64,000 bases of DNA from Ruegeria profundi (GTDB taxonomy: Bacteria > Pseudomonadota > Alphaproteobacteria > Rhodobacterales > Rhodobacteraceae). A program made the position numbers and the translations under genes. Shown here one piece after another: positions 1 to 8,606 of this stretch. Location of the stretch: NCBI RefSeq assembly GCF_001507545.1, contig NZ_LQBP01000003.1:186001-250000 (forward strand). Direction: 5' to 3'. The notes beneath the pieces were generated by a model. The model was not told the origin of the DNA, did no database searches, and saw only the letters and a program-made list of their open reading frames with translations. Numbering within the stretch: the stretch's first letter is position 1; the number at the start of each line of letters is the position of its first letter.

Positions 1-563
1 CGGTGATGGATTCGGGTCTCATGCCGGATGCGGTTATCGGTGATTTTGATTCGCTTGATGGGGCCTATCGTGACCGTATTCCGGCAGACCGCCTGTTTCC
101 GATCTCCGAGCAGGAAAGTACGGATTTTGACAAGACACTGCGCAATGTCGTAGCGCCGTTGGTTCTGGGCGTCGGGTTCTTGGGCGGCCGTTTGGATCAT
201 CAGCTTGCGGTGCTGAACTCTCTGGTCCGCCTTCCAGACCGTCCTTGCATTTTGCTTGGTGAACGTGAGGTCGTGTTTCATGCGCCGCCGCGGATAGAGT
301 TGAATCTGACACCGGGTGACGTCGTTTCACTGTTTCCGTTTCAGACTGTGACTGGCCGCAGTCGGGGTCTGGAATGGCCTATTGACGAGTTGGTGCTGGA
401 ACCAACTGGCCGCGTTGGTACCTCAAACAGGGCGCTGGCAAAGGTAGAGCTGTCGGTCGATGCGCCCGGGCTTTTGATGATGGTACCGCGCGACGCTCTG
501 GACGAGGTTATGCGGGCGTTTCTGTCGGGGCAGACCGGGCAATGGCCCGCTCGCGCAGAATGA
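1..563 (+). CDS. Thiamine pyrophosphokinase, 5' end outside the window
   Basis: This enzyme transfers pyrophosphate from ATP to thiamine to make thiamine diphosphate in the cytoplasm. The 186 visible residues carry the family hallmarks PDAVIGDFDSL near the start, DFDKTL around residue 43 and GGRLDHQL around residue 60, followed by the C-terminal thiamine-binding beta domain. The frame is open to the first base of the window and the family normally has about 25 more residues before PDAVIGDFDS, so the true start lies upstream. The 3' end overlaps the convergent transporter gene by 56 bp. The identification is firm; only the N-terminus is missing. Confidence 0.9.
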   Translation, partial: VMDSGLMPDAVIGDFDSLDGAYRDRIPADRLFPISEQESTDFDKTLRNVVAPLVLGVGFLGGRLDHQLAVLNSLVRLPDRPCILLGEREVVFHAPPRIELNLTPGDVVSLFPFQTVTGRSRGLEWPIDELVLEPTGRVGTSNRALAKVELSVDAPGLLMMVPRDALDEVMRAFLSGQTGQWPARAE

Positions 564-1422
564 CATACAGCCCGGCGGTCACGGTGATTCCAATACCTAT
601 AGCGGCGAGCCCGTCGGGCAGGTCGTGAAAGATCAGCCAGCCGAACAGGGTGGCCACGGGGATTTCCAGATACTGCATCGGCGCCAACGTGGCAGAGGGC
701 GCGTAGCGCAGCGACCATGTCATCAGCAGATGTGCTAACGTACCCAGAAGACCAATTGCACACAGTAGGAAATAGCTGTCGGGGTGGGGCGCACTCAGGG
801 ATATAGCCCATGTGTCGCTAAACGAGCCAACCAACAAGACCGGCAACATCAGCACGGTTGCAATGACACCTGATACGGCCTGTAAGGCAATCGGGTCGGT
901 CTCTTTTGCGATCTGGCGTGTGACCAGCATGAACAAGGCAAACACAAGCGCAACAACCAACGGTAAAAGGGCTGCAATACCCACCTCTGCAAAGCTGGGC
1001 TGGATGACCAGAAGCGTGCCGGAGAATCCTACGACGCAGGCGATCAGACGGCGCAGCCCAACCTCTTCGCCCAAAACGTATTTGCCAAGGATCAGCATTA
1101 TGAAAGGCATTACGAAGGCGATGGCGATGGCATCGGCCAGCGGCAGGAAAAGCAATGCACTGAACATGGCGGAAATACCGATGATGTGCAGCACGGTACG
1201 AATGAAAGTGAGTCGTAATATTCGCCCGCGCATACGCCAATTGCGCCCGGTCAAAGCGACGAGGGGGATTAGTACCAGAGCCTGAACGGCAAAGCGGACG
1301 AAAACCAGCATGCCGATAGGAGTCGTCTCGCCCAAAAGCTTTGCCATTGCATCGCCGAGCGGTGCGAGGATGCAGAAGCCAAGCATCAAGGAGATACCAA
1401 AAACGGGACGATCCTGTGTCAT
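508..1422 (-). CDS. DMT-superfamily (EamA) transporter
   Basis: This is a 304-residue integral membrane protein with about ten hydrophobic segments arranged as two EamA repeats, the layout of drug/metabolite exporters. Segments such as PVATLFGWLIFHDLP near the C-terminus match the conserved end of the second repeat. The start is placed at the ATG reading MTQDRPVFG, because the 32 residues available upstream are polar and unlike a membrane protein start. The substrate cannot be told from sequence; relatives export amino acids or metabolites. It converges on the thiamine pyrophosphokinase gene and overlaps its 3' end. It is one of three EamA proteins in this window. Confidence 0.85.
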   Translation of the reverse strand: MTQDRPVFGISLMLGFCILAPLGDAMAKLLGETTPIGMLVFVRFAVQALVLIPLVALTGRNWRMRGRILRLTFIRTVLHIIGISAMFSALLFLPLADAIAIAFVMPFIMLILGKYVLGEEVGLRRLIACVVGFSGTLLVIQPSFAEVGIAALLPLVVALVFALFMLVTRQIAKETDPIALQAVSGVIATVLMLPVLLVGSFSDTWAISLSAPHPDSYFLLCAIGLLGTLAHLLMTWSLRYAPSATLAPMQYLEIPVATLFGWLIFHDLPDGLAAIGIGITVTAGLYVILRERAIARSAPTETPA

Positions 1423-1634
1423 GGTCGCGACGCTAAGCCTTTTGTCTGTCGGTGGAAAGTGGTCAGACGCTCGCGAGCCCGGGCAGCCTCCATAGGGCAG
1501 GGCGTCGCCTGACACCAATCAATTCACCTGTTGCGCAAGCGCCGGATTCAAAATCAGTCACCCCTGCATGCAGCTCGAAACTGGATGAGAATGACTAACA
1601 TGCGCGGGAAATTCTTCACGAATGCCTTCTAGCG

Positions 1635-3008
1635 TCAGCAATTGGGTACATTCACCGCAAGACCGCCCAGAGACGTCTCTTTGTACTTCTCATTCATATC
1701 TTGCCCGGTTTGCCGCATGGTTTCGATCGCCGCGTCCAGGGGCACAAAATGCTGACCATCGCCACGCAGCGCCAGTGAAGCGGCCGAAACAGCCTTGATT
1801 GCGCCCAGCCCGTTACGCTCAATGCACGGCACCTGAACCAATCCGGCAACCGGATCGCAGGTCATTCCCAGATGATGTTCAAGCGCGATCTCTGCGGCAT
1901 TCTCAACCTGTTCCGGGGTGCCGCCCATCACGGCACAAAGTCCTGCCGCAGCCATGGCCGATGCACTGCCAACCTCGGCCTGACATCCGGCTTCTGCGCC
2001 CGAGATTGAAGCATTGAATTTGACCAGCCCACCAATAGCTGCTGCGGTCAGCAAAAAGTCTTCGATATGCGACTCCGACGCCCCCGGCACGTGGTCAAGA
2101 TAATAGCGCAACACCGCCGGAAGCACGCCTGCCGCGCCATTGGTGGGGGCCGTCACCACCTGGCCGCCGGCTGCGTTTTCCTCGTTCACCGCCATGGCAT
2201 AAACGCTCATCCAGTCGTTGATCGTGTGCGGCGCGGTCAGGTTCATGCCACGTTCAGCCAGGAGCGCGTCATAGATTTTCTTGGCACGACGACGGACTTT
2301 CAAACCTCCGGGCAGGATGCCATCGGTCGTCAGGCCACGCTCGATGCAATCATTCATGACCTGCCACAAACGGACCGAGCCTTTTGCGAAACTCTGGGCG
2401 CAGCCACGCGAAATCTCGTTGTCACGTTTCATTTCCGCGATGCTTTTGCCGCTGGATTTCGCCATTTCAAGCATTTCGGCCGCGGACTTGAAAGGAAAAG
2501 GAACCGGTGCACCTTCATCGGTGGCGGCACCGTCGTTCAGCTCTTCTTCGGTCAAAACAAACCCGCCGCCGATCGAGTAGTATACCTGACGCAGGATGAC
2601 GTCACTTTGCGCATCAGTGGCCATCAGGATCATTCCGTTGGCGTGACCGGGCAGGGTGTGTTCGTAGTCGAAGACCAGGTCATCTTTCGGGTTGAACTTC
2701 AGGATTGGCAAACCCTCGGGCGCTACTGAGTGCGTTTCGGCAATCTTGGCCAACGCGGCTTCGGCCTTATCGTTGTCATAGGTTTCAGGAACAAAGCCGG
2801 CCAACCCAAGGATTGTGGCGCGGTCGGTTGCGTGGCCCACCCCGGTGAACGCCAACGAGCCATGCAGCGACCCGCGCAGCCCCGCAAACTCAAACGGTGA
2901 CGCGCGCATTAGGTCCAAAAAGCGCGCGGCCGCCACCATCGGTCCCATTGTGTGGGACGAAGACGGGCCAATGCCCACTTTGAACATATCAAAAACTGAA
3001 AGAAACAT
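1635..3008 (-). CDS. sdaA: L-serine ammonia-lyase (iron-sulfur type)
   Basis: The enzyme deaminates L-serine to pyruvate and ammonia using a 4Fe-4S cluster rather than PLP. The 457-residue protein is the single-chain bacterial form: an N-terminal beta domain with [10 protein letters not shown] (residues 14-23) and a C-terminal alpha domain with the cluster cysteines in AGCQAEVG and in [13 protein letters not shown]. Length and motifs are typical. The start codon lies one base after the stop of the upstream glutathione S-transferase gene, so the two are almost certainly cotranscribed and translationally coupled. No terminator is obvious behind it. Confidence 0.95.
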   Translation of the reverse strand: MFLSVFDMFKVGIGPSSSHTMGPMVAAARFLDLMRASPFEFAGLRGSLHGSLAFTGVGHATDRATILGLAGFVPETYDNDKAEAALAKIAETHSVAPEGLPILKFNPKDDLVFDYEHTLPGHANGMILMATDAQSDVILRQVYYSIGGGFVLTEEELNDGAATDEGAPVPFPFKSAAEMLEMAKSSGKSIAEMKRDNEISRGCAQSFAKGSVRLWQVMNDCIERGLTTDGILPGGLKVRRRAKKIYDALLAERGMNLTAPHTINDWMSVYAMAVNEENAAGGQVVTAPTNGAAGVLPAVLRYYLDHVPGASESHIEDFLLTAAAIGGLVKFNASISGAEAGCQAEVGSASAMAAAGLCAVMGGTPEQVENAAEIALEHHLGMTCDPVAGLVQVPCIERNGLGAIKAVSAASLALRGDGQHFVPLDAAIETMRQTGQDMNEKYKETSLGGLAVNVPNC

Positions 3009-3009
3009 G

Positions 3010-3711
3010 TCAGGTAGCCGAGCCTTCTACAGGGTTAGCGTAACTTGGAGACGTGAAGGGAGTAACCCCCAACCCTTCGGCTGCAACAGCAGTACGGGTT
3101 GCGGGGCGGGTTTCCAACTGCATCAGTATTCTTTGCAGATAGGGTGTGTCGGCCAGTTGAAACCAACTGCGGTCAGATTTGGCCGGATAGAGTGCCATCC
3201 AGCGCATTTGACAGGCCAAATAATAGGTCAGGACCGAAGGTTGATCTGCATGCAACCAAAATGGCGTGGTTCTGGCCACGCCATCCAGAACGCGCAGATG
3301 TTCGCGCAGACGCGGGCGAATGCCGGTGCGCAAGCTCTCCGCATGCTGGGGGTCGATGTATTTTTCTGCATAAAAAAGGATGCGAAGATCTGCGTGCAAA
3401 GTGTTGGATGCAAAGAACAACCATTTGAGAAATGCGGCCCGGTCCGGGCTGTCTGGAGCGGGGGCCAGGCGCGCATGCGTATCTGCCAACCAAAGCAGTA
3501 TCGCAGCTGTTTCAAAGATCGGCCCTTGCGGGGTCTCCAATACGGGGATCAATCCGTTCGGGTTCAGCGAACGATAGGCCGCGCCGTTCTGTTCGTTCTG
3601 GCGGCGATCCACCAGTACGGTTTCATAAGGCAGCCCCAACTCTTCCAATGTCAGTCTGATCACGAGCGAAGCGTTGTCGGGGGCGTAGTGCAGGCGATAG
3701 GGCTCTTTCAT
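3010..3711 (-). CDS. Glutathione S-transferase family protein
   Basis: This 233-residue protein has the thioredoxin-like N-terminal GST domain (about residues 3-80, with the Ser-containing DNASLVIRLTLEELGLPYE helix and the ETAAILLWLAD glutathione-binding stretch) and an all-helical C-terminal domain. Bacterial GSTs of this kind conjugate or reduce electrophilic and peroxidised substrates; the substrate here is unknown. The gene sits directly upstream of sdaA with a one-base gap and is divergent from rpiA. The assignment to the superfamily is secure, the subclass is not. Confidence 0.85.
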   Translation of the reverse strand: MKEPYRLHYAPDNASLVIRLTLEELGLPYETVLVDRRQNEQNGAAYRSLNPNGLIPVLETPQGPIFETAAILLWLADTHARLAPAPDSPDRAAFLKWLFFASNTLHADLRILFYAEKYIDPQHAESLRTGIRPRLREHLRVLDGVARTTPFWLHADQPSVLTYYLACQMRWMALYPAKSDRSWFQLADTPYLQRILMQLETRPATRTAVAAEGLGVTPFTSPSYANPVEGSAT

Positions 3712-3877
3712 AGCGACTGTTTATAACGAGGCGATCAGGGCGAAAGTCTTGATTGCGACGTTTCCCATCGGAAACGCGTATTTCTTCGCATGTTTGCGGC
3801 CAACGGGGGTGAATTGGCTCTCGCAGTTGGCGGGCGCATTCCCTATAAGTCCGGCAGTAACAGAGGGAAAGGCTGCT

Positions 3878-4663
3878 ATGACCCGGGATCTGTCGCCCAT
3901 AGACAAAGCCAAATATAACGCCGCACGACGCGCTGCCGACATGGTGCAGGACGGTATGCGGGTCGGCCTCGGCACGGGTTCAACCGCTGCCTGGATGGTA
4001 CGCCGCATCGGCGAGCGGGTGCAGAATGAAGGGCTGCGTATCAAAGGTGTTCCGACATCGACCCGTACGGCGCAACTGGCCCGTGAGGTCGGGATCGAGG
4101 TGGTCTCACTGGATCAGGCTGGTTGGCTGGACCTGACAATCGACGGGGCGGATGAGTTTGACGGCGAACTGAACCTGATCAAAGGCGGCGGCGGTGCGCA
4201 TCTGCAGGAAAAGATCGTTGCCACAGCCAGCGATCAGATGATTGTCATCGCTGATGCCGGTAAAGAGGTTGAAACGCTGGGTGCGTTCCCCTTGCCGGTC
4301 GAGGTTATCCCCTTTGGCTGGCAAACCACCCGCACCCTGATCGAAGAGGCGCTGGACACAATGGATGTTCTTGGTACCTCGGCCAAGCTGCGCATGAATG
4401 GCGAAGCGCCGTTCGTGACGGATGAGGGTAACCACATTCTGGACCTGCATTTGCAGCGCATTGGAAATGCGCGTCAGTTGGCGCTTGTGCTCAATCAAGT
4501 GCCCGGAGTGGTTGAGAACGGCTTGTTTATCGACATCTGTGACAAAGTTGTGATCGGCCACGGCGATGGTCGGGTCGAATTGCGCGACATTAACGCCGGA
4601 ACAACGGAAATGGACAAGCTAGGCGACGGTGGGGAAAACCTTTTTTCGGATTTGGCGGACTAA
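3878..4663 (+). CDS. rpiA: Ribose-5-phosphate isomerase A
   Basis: This enzyme interconverts ribose 5-phosphate and ribulose 5-phosphate in the non-oxidative pentose phosphate pathway. The 261-residue protein shows GLGTGSTA near residue 29, DGADEFDGELNLIKGGGGA (phosphate and active-site loops, about residues 89-107) and the C-terminal GTTEMDKLG region. The start is the ATG reading MTRDLSPIDK, with an AGAGGGA Shine-Dalgarno just upstream at about 3862; the frame is open further upstream but that part does not look like the family. It stands alone between a divergent GST and gor. Confidence 0.95.
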   Translation: MTRDLSPIDKAKYNAARRAADMVQDGMRVGLGTGSTAAWMVRRIGERVQNEGLRIKGVPTSTRTAQLAREVGIEVVSLDQAGWLDLTIDGADEFDGELNLIKGGGGAHLQEKIVATASDQMIVIADAGKEVETLGAFPLPVEVIPFGWQTTRTLIEEALDTMDVLGTSAKLRMNGEAPFVTDEGNHILDLHLQRIGNARQLALVLNQVPGVVENGLFIDICDKVVIGHGDGRVELRDINAGTTEMDKLGDGGENLFSDLAD

Positions 4664-4829
4664 GGAAAAGCCGCGGTGCCAAGCGCTGAAAACGCAAGCA
4701 TCATCGGCCAGCTATCCCGGATGTAGGGTGCGCGCAGTCCGTCGACACAGAATGAATTGCAACTCTTGAAGTCGACCATATCTAGGGTTGCTGAAATTTA
4801 CCCCAATCAGAACAATGACGGGAAACACT

Positions 4830-6188
4830 ATGAGTTTTGACTATGATCTGTTCGTCATCGGTGGCGGCTCGGGCGGAGTACGCGCTGCACGTGTGGCGGC
4901 TGGTGAAAACGGTGCCAAAGTGGCCTTGGCTGAAGAGGATCGTTACGGCGGCACTTGCGTTATTCGGGGCTGCGTTCCGAAAAAGCTGATGGTTTTCGCC
5001 AGTGAATACGCAGGTATGGTCGAAGATGCGCAGGCTTACGGCTGGGATATCAAGCCCGGCGCGTTCGATTGGGATGTGTTCCGAGGTAAGCTTTATGCTG
5101 AGTTGGATCGGCTTGAGGGTATTTATCGGAACATTCTGAAAAATAACAGCGTCGAAAGTTTCGATCAACGCGCCCATGTGGTGGATGCGCACACGGTGGA
5201 ACTGGCAGATGGGACGCGCAAAACGGCCAAGCACATTCTGATCGCCACCGGCGGCCGACCTGTTGTTCCGCAGTTTCCGGGCTCAGACCTGGCAATTACT
5301 TCGAATGAGATTTTTCATCTGGATAGGCTGCCTGAAAGCATCCTGATCGTGGGTGGCGGGTACATCGCCAGTGAATTCGCCGGTATCATGAATGGAATGG
5401 GTGTAAAGACCACTCAGTTCTATCGCGGGGCGCAAATTCTGCGCGGCTTTGACGAAGAAGCGCGTGGACTCATCTGCGAAGAGATGCGCCAGAACGGTAT
5501 TGATGTACGTCTGGGTACCAATGTGCTTGAGATGACCAAAGAGGGCGACAAGATCCGGGTCAAAGCGACAGACGGCACAGAAGATCAGTTCGACGTGGTG
5601 ATGTACGCCACCGGGCGCGCACCGAATGCGGACAACCTGGGCCTTGAGGGTGTCGGGGTTGAACGTGGCCGCAAAGGTGAAATCATCGTTGATGACTATA
5701 GCCAAACGGGCGTACCGTCGATTTACGCGATTGGTGACGTGACAGACCGCGTGAACCTTACCCCGGTTGCGATCCGCGAGGGGATGGCTTTTGTTGAGAC
5801 CGTGTTCAAAGGAAACCCCACACCGGTGGATCATGACCTGATCCCGACAGCAATCTTCACTCAGCCGGAATTCGGTACAGTTGGGCTCAGCGAAGAAGAA
5901 GCAGCAGCGCAGGAACCGATCGAGGTTTATGCGACGTCTTTCAAACCGATGCAAACGGCCTTTGCCGGCGGAACGCAGCGCGTATTGATGAAGCTGATCG
6001 TCAGCCAGGCCAACCGCAAGGTTCTGGGATGCCATATTGTCGCTCCGGGTGCGGGCGAGATGATCCAATTGGCTGGAATTGCCGTAAAGATGGGCGCGAC
6101 CAAGGAAGATTTTGATCGCACTGTCGCTGTCCACCCGGTGATGGCCGAAGAACTGGTGACATTGCGGCAACCTGTGCGCACTGCTTGA
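4830..6188 (+). CDS. gor: Glutathione-disulfide reductase
   Basis: The enzyme reduces glutathione disulfide with NADPH and FAD in the cytoplasm. The 452-residue protein has the FAD-binding GGGSGGVRAAR at its N-terminus, the redox-active GGTCVIRGCVPKK disulfide motif, the NAD(P)-binding GGGYIASEFAG in the middle, ATGRAPN and YAIGDVTDR, and a dimer-interface end HPVMAEELVTLR. The start chosen is the ATG reading MSFDYDLF; another ATG 15 bp upstream is possible. The C-terminal histidine-glutamate pair of the active site is kept, although the usual HPT is HPV. The 166 bp upstream of it hold no gene. Confidence 0.93.
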   Translation: MSFDYDLFVIGGGSGGVRAARVAAGENGAKVALAEEDRYGGTCVIRGCVPKKLMVFASEYAGMVEDAQAYGWDIKPGAFDWDVFRGKLYAELDRLEGIYRNILKNNSVESFDQRAHVVDAHTVELADGTRKTAKHILIATGGRPVVPQFPGSDLAITSNEIFHLDRLPESILIVGGGYIASEFAGIMNGMGVKTTQFYRGAQILRGFDEEARGLICEEMRQNGIDVRLGTNVLEMTKEGDKIRVKATDGTEDQFDVVMYATGRAPNADNLGLEGVGVERGRKGEIIVDDYSQTGVPSIYAIGDVTDRVNLTPVAIREGMAFVETVFKGNPTPVDHDLIPTAIFTQPEFGTVGLSEEEAAAQEPIEVYATSFKPMQTAFAGGTQRVLMKLIVSQANRKVLGCHIVAPGAGEMIQLAGIAVKMGATKEDFDRTVAVHPVMAEELVTLRQPVRTA

Positions 6189-6260
6189 TTTGCAAGCGCG
6201 CGCACACAAGTTAAAAGGTAATCCGTGATCACACGGTCCAACATAAGGGAATAGATACAC

Positions 6261-7403
6261 ATGGCGGGCAACAGCGGTGGCCCCTGGGGGGGCGGAGGCT
6301 CTTCGGGCGGCGGAGGAAATCGGGGAAACAACGGGGGTGGCCGTAAGCCCCCCGAAGGCGATGGCCCGCAAATCCCCGAAATCGACGAGTTGATGAAAAA
6401 AGGCCAAGAACAACTGCGCGTCCTAATGGGTGGTCGCGGTGGATCAGGCCGTGGCGGTGGCCAAGGTGCAGGTGGGGGTGGCCCTGTTTTCACCAAAGGC
6501 ACCGTGCTTATCGGTGTTGTCGTTGCTGCCGTTCTTTGGGGAGCAGCCAGTTTCTACACGGTCAAGCCCGAAGAGCAGTCGGTTGAATTGTTCCTGGGTG
6601 AGTTCTCGGCGGTTGGTAATCCGGGTCTGAACTTTGCTCCGTGGCCTTTCGTGACCGCCGAAGTCATCCCCGTCACGCGCGAACAAAACGAAGACATGGG
6701 CGGCGCGCGCGGCAGCGATGACGGTCTCATGCTGACCGGCGACGAAAACGTCGTTGATATCGACTACCAGGTGGTCTGGAACATCAATGACCCTGCAAAA
6801 TTCCTGTTTAACTTGCGCGACCCGCGCCAGACGATCCGTGCGGTGTCAGAATCGGCGATGCGTGAGATTATCGCTCAAAGCGAACTTGCACCCATCCTGA
6901 ACCGGGATCGTGGTATCATCGCGGACCGTTTGCAGGACCTGATCCAAACTACGATGGACAGCTATGACTCAGGCGTAAACATTGTCCGCGTGAACTTTGA
7001 CAAGGCCGACCCGCCGCAAGACGTCATCGCCGCATTCCGCGACGTTCAGGCTGCTGCGCAGGAACGCGACCGTTTGCAAAATGTGGCGGATGCCTATGCA
7101 AACCGCGTTCTGGCGGAGGCGCGCGGTGAAGCTGCACAGGTTTTGGAAGAAGCCGAAGCTTATCGCGCGCAGCAGATCAACAGCGCTCAGGGTGAGGCCA
7201 GTCGTTTCAGCGCTGTTCTCGAAGAATATTCGAAAGCACCGGATGTAACGCGCAAGCGCTTGTATCTTGAGCGGATGGAGCAGGTTCTGGGTGATGTTGA
7301 CAAGATCATTCTGGACGAAAATTCAACGGGTCAGGGGCAGGGCGTCGTGCCATATCTGCCGCTGAACGAATTGCGCCGCAATCAGGTTCAGGAGAGCAAC
7401 TGA
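6261..7403 (+). CDS. hflK: FtsH protease activity modulator HflK
   Basis: HflK and HflC form a large stomatin/prohibitin-type complex in the inner membrane that encloses and restrains the FtsH protease. This 380-residue protein has a glycine-rich cytoplasmic N-terminus (about 85 residues, with long runs of Gly), one transmembrane segment at about residues 82-102, and the SPFH/band 7 domain followed by an Ala/Glu/Arg-rich coiled coil. The stop codon overlaps the hflC start (TGATG), which points to translational coupling. The glycine-rich head is normal for the family but unusually Gly-dense here. Confidence 0.95.
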   Translation: MAGNSGGPWGGGGSSGGGGNRGNNGGGRKPPEGDGPQIPEIDELMKKGQEQLRVLMGGRGGSGRGGGQGAGGGGPVFTKGTVLIGVVVAAVLWGAASFYTVKPEEQSVELFLGEFSAVGNPGLNFAPWPFVTAEVIPVTREQNEDMGGARGSDDGLMLTGDENVVDIDYQVVWNINDPAKFLFNLRDPRQTIRAVSESAMREIIAQSELAPILNRDRGIIADRLQDLIQTTMDSYDSGVNIVRVNFDKADPPQDVIAAFRDVQAAAQERDRLQNVADAYANRVLAEARGEAAQVLEEAEAYRAQQINSAQGEASRFSAVLEEYSKAPDVTRKRLYLERMEQVLGDVDKIILDENSTGQGQGVVPYLPLNELRRNQVQESN

Positions 7404-8281
7404 TGCGTAAGTCACCTATTATTCTTATCGCCATCGTGATCCTCGGGCTGCTTGGCCTGTCGTCGATCTTTATCGTGGACGAACGCGAACGCGCACTCGT
7501 GCTGCAGTTTGGTCGTGTGGTTGCGGTAAAAGACGAACCCGGTCTGGCGTTCAAAATCCCCGTGATTCAGGAAGTTGTTCGTTATGACGACCGCATCTTG
7601 TCGATTGACGTGCAACCGCTTGAGGTTACGCCTTTGGATGATCGCCGTCTTGTGGTCGACGCATTTGCGCGTTACCGAATCTCGGATCTGGAACAGTTCC
7701 GCCAAGCGGTTGGTGTCGGTGGTATCCCGCAGGCCGAGGATCGACTGGATCTTATCCTGCGTGCCGAAACGCGTGAGGTTCTCGGTTCGGTGTCGTCACG
7801 TGACATTCTAAGCTCTGACCGTGCTGCCCTGATGCTGCGTATTCGCAACAGCGCGATTGCCGAAGCGCAGGCGCTGGGTGTGAGCGTCATCGACGTGCGT
7901 CTTAAAGCAACGGACCTGCCGCAAGCAAACCTTGAGGCCACCTTCGAACGGATGAAGGCGGAACGCGAACGTGAGGCGACTGATGAACGCGCCCGTGGTA
8001 ACGAGGCCGCACAGCGTGTCCGCGCTCAGGCAGACCGGACCGTGGTTGAACTGGTCTCGGACGCGAGACGCGAGTCAGAGATCATTCGCGGTGAGGCTGA
8101 CGCGGAACGCAACGCGATCTTTGCAGAAGCCTTTGGCAAAGATCCTGAGTTCTTCGAGTTCTACCGCTCACTGTCCGCATATGAGCGGGCACTGGGTGGC
8201 GGCAATAGCTCGATGGTTCTGAGTCCGGATTCGGAGTTCTTCAACTACTTGAAATCACCGACCGGGCAGGCAAGCCAGTAA
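7403..8281 (+). CDS. hflC: Protease modulator HflC
   Basis: This is the partner of HflK in the periplasm-facing cage around FtsH. The 292-residue protein starts with a single N-terminal membrane anchor (PIILIAIVILGLLGLSSIF) followed by a band 7 domain and a charged helix rich in Glu, Arg and Ala. It shares bases with hflK at its start and with the DUF2065 gene at its stop (TAATG), so the three form one tight operon. Identification is secure from order, length and domain content. Confidence 0.95.
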   Translation: MRKSPIILIAIVILGLLGLSSIFIVDERERALVLQFGRVVAVKDEPGLAFKIPVIQEVVRYDDRILSIDVQPLEVTPLDDRRLVVDAFARYRISDLEQFRQAVGVGGIPQAEDRLDLILRAETREVLGSVSSRDILSSDRAALMLRIRNSAIAEAQALGVSVIDVRLKATDLPQANLEATFERMKAEREREATDERARGNEAAQRVRAQADRTVVELVSDARRESEIIRGEADAERNAIFAEAFGKDPEFFEFYRSLSAYERALGGGNSSMVLSPDSEFFNYLKSPTGQASQ

Positions 8282-8475
8282 TGGGTATGGTTCTTCTGGC
8301 CCTCGGGCTGGTACTGATTGTCGAGGGGCTGGCCTATGCGCTGGCCCCTTCGCTTATTGAACGTATGCTCGAGGCGTTGCGGTCCCTGCCTGAACAGGCG
8401 CGGCGACTGGCGGGATTGCTGTGTGTGGTCAGTGGTCTGGTGCTTTTGTGGGGCGCGTACCAAGTCGGGTTTTAG
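8281..8475 (+). CDS. DUF2065 (YjeT-like) small membrane protein
   Basis: This 64-residue protein consists of two hydrophobic segments joined by a short amphipathic stretch (ERMLEALRSLPEQARRLAG) and matches the DUF2065 family. In many proteobacteria this family lies directly after hflC, as here, where the start codon overlaps the hflC stop. Its function is unknown; position suggests a role in the HflKC/FtsH membrane complex. The overlap and the conserved neighbourhood make the gene real despite its size. Confidence 0.88.
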   Translation: MGMVLLALGLVLIVEGLAYALAPSLIERMLEALRSLPEQARRLAGLLCVVSGLVLLWGAYQVGF

Positions 8476-8525
8476 CCCGGTGATTTCAATTGCCGGTGAA
8501 TTCCCCGCGATCCCGAGTTGCGGGC

Positions 8526-8554
8526 TTGGACAAACTGACTACATTGGTTGTTAA
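8526..8554 (+). promoter_or_regulatory. Possible promoter for degP
   Basis: TTGGAC at 8526-8531 and TGTTAA at 8549-8554 are separated by 17 bp, a sigma-70-like arrangement, about 50 bp upstream of the preferred degP start. This would give degP its own transcript in addition to readthrough from hflKC. It is a pattern match only. Confidence 0.35.
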
Positions 8555-8606
8555 GAGAGGTCGCCGCTGGGCGATCTTACAAGAATTGTCGACAAGGAGT
8601 TCCCAA

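Noticed and set aside
5283..6413. Reverse-strand open frame of 376 codons over gor and hflK
   Set aside because: Antisense to two clear genes, with no family match.
6261..6480. Glycine-run region of hflK considered as a sequencing or assembly problem
   Set aside because: Gly-rich heads are usual in HflK and the frame is intact.
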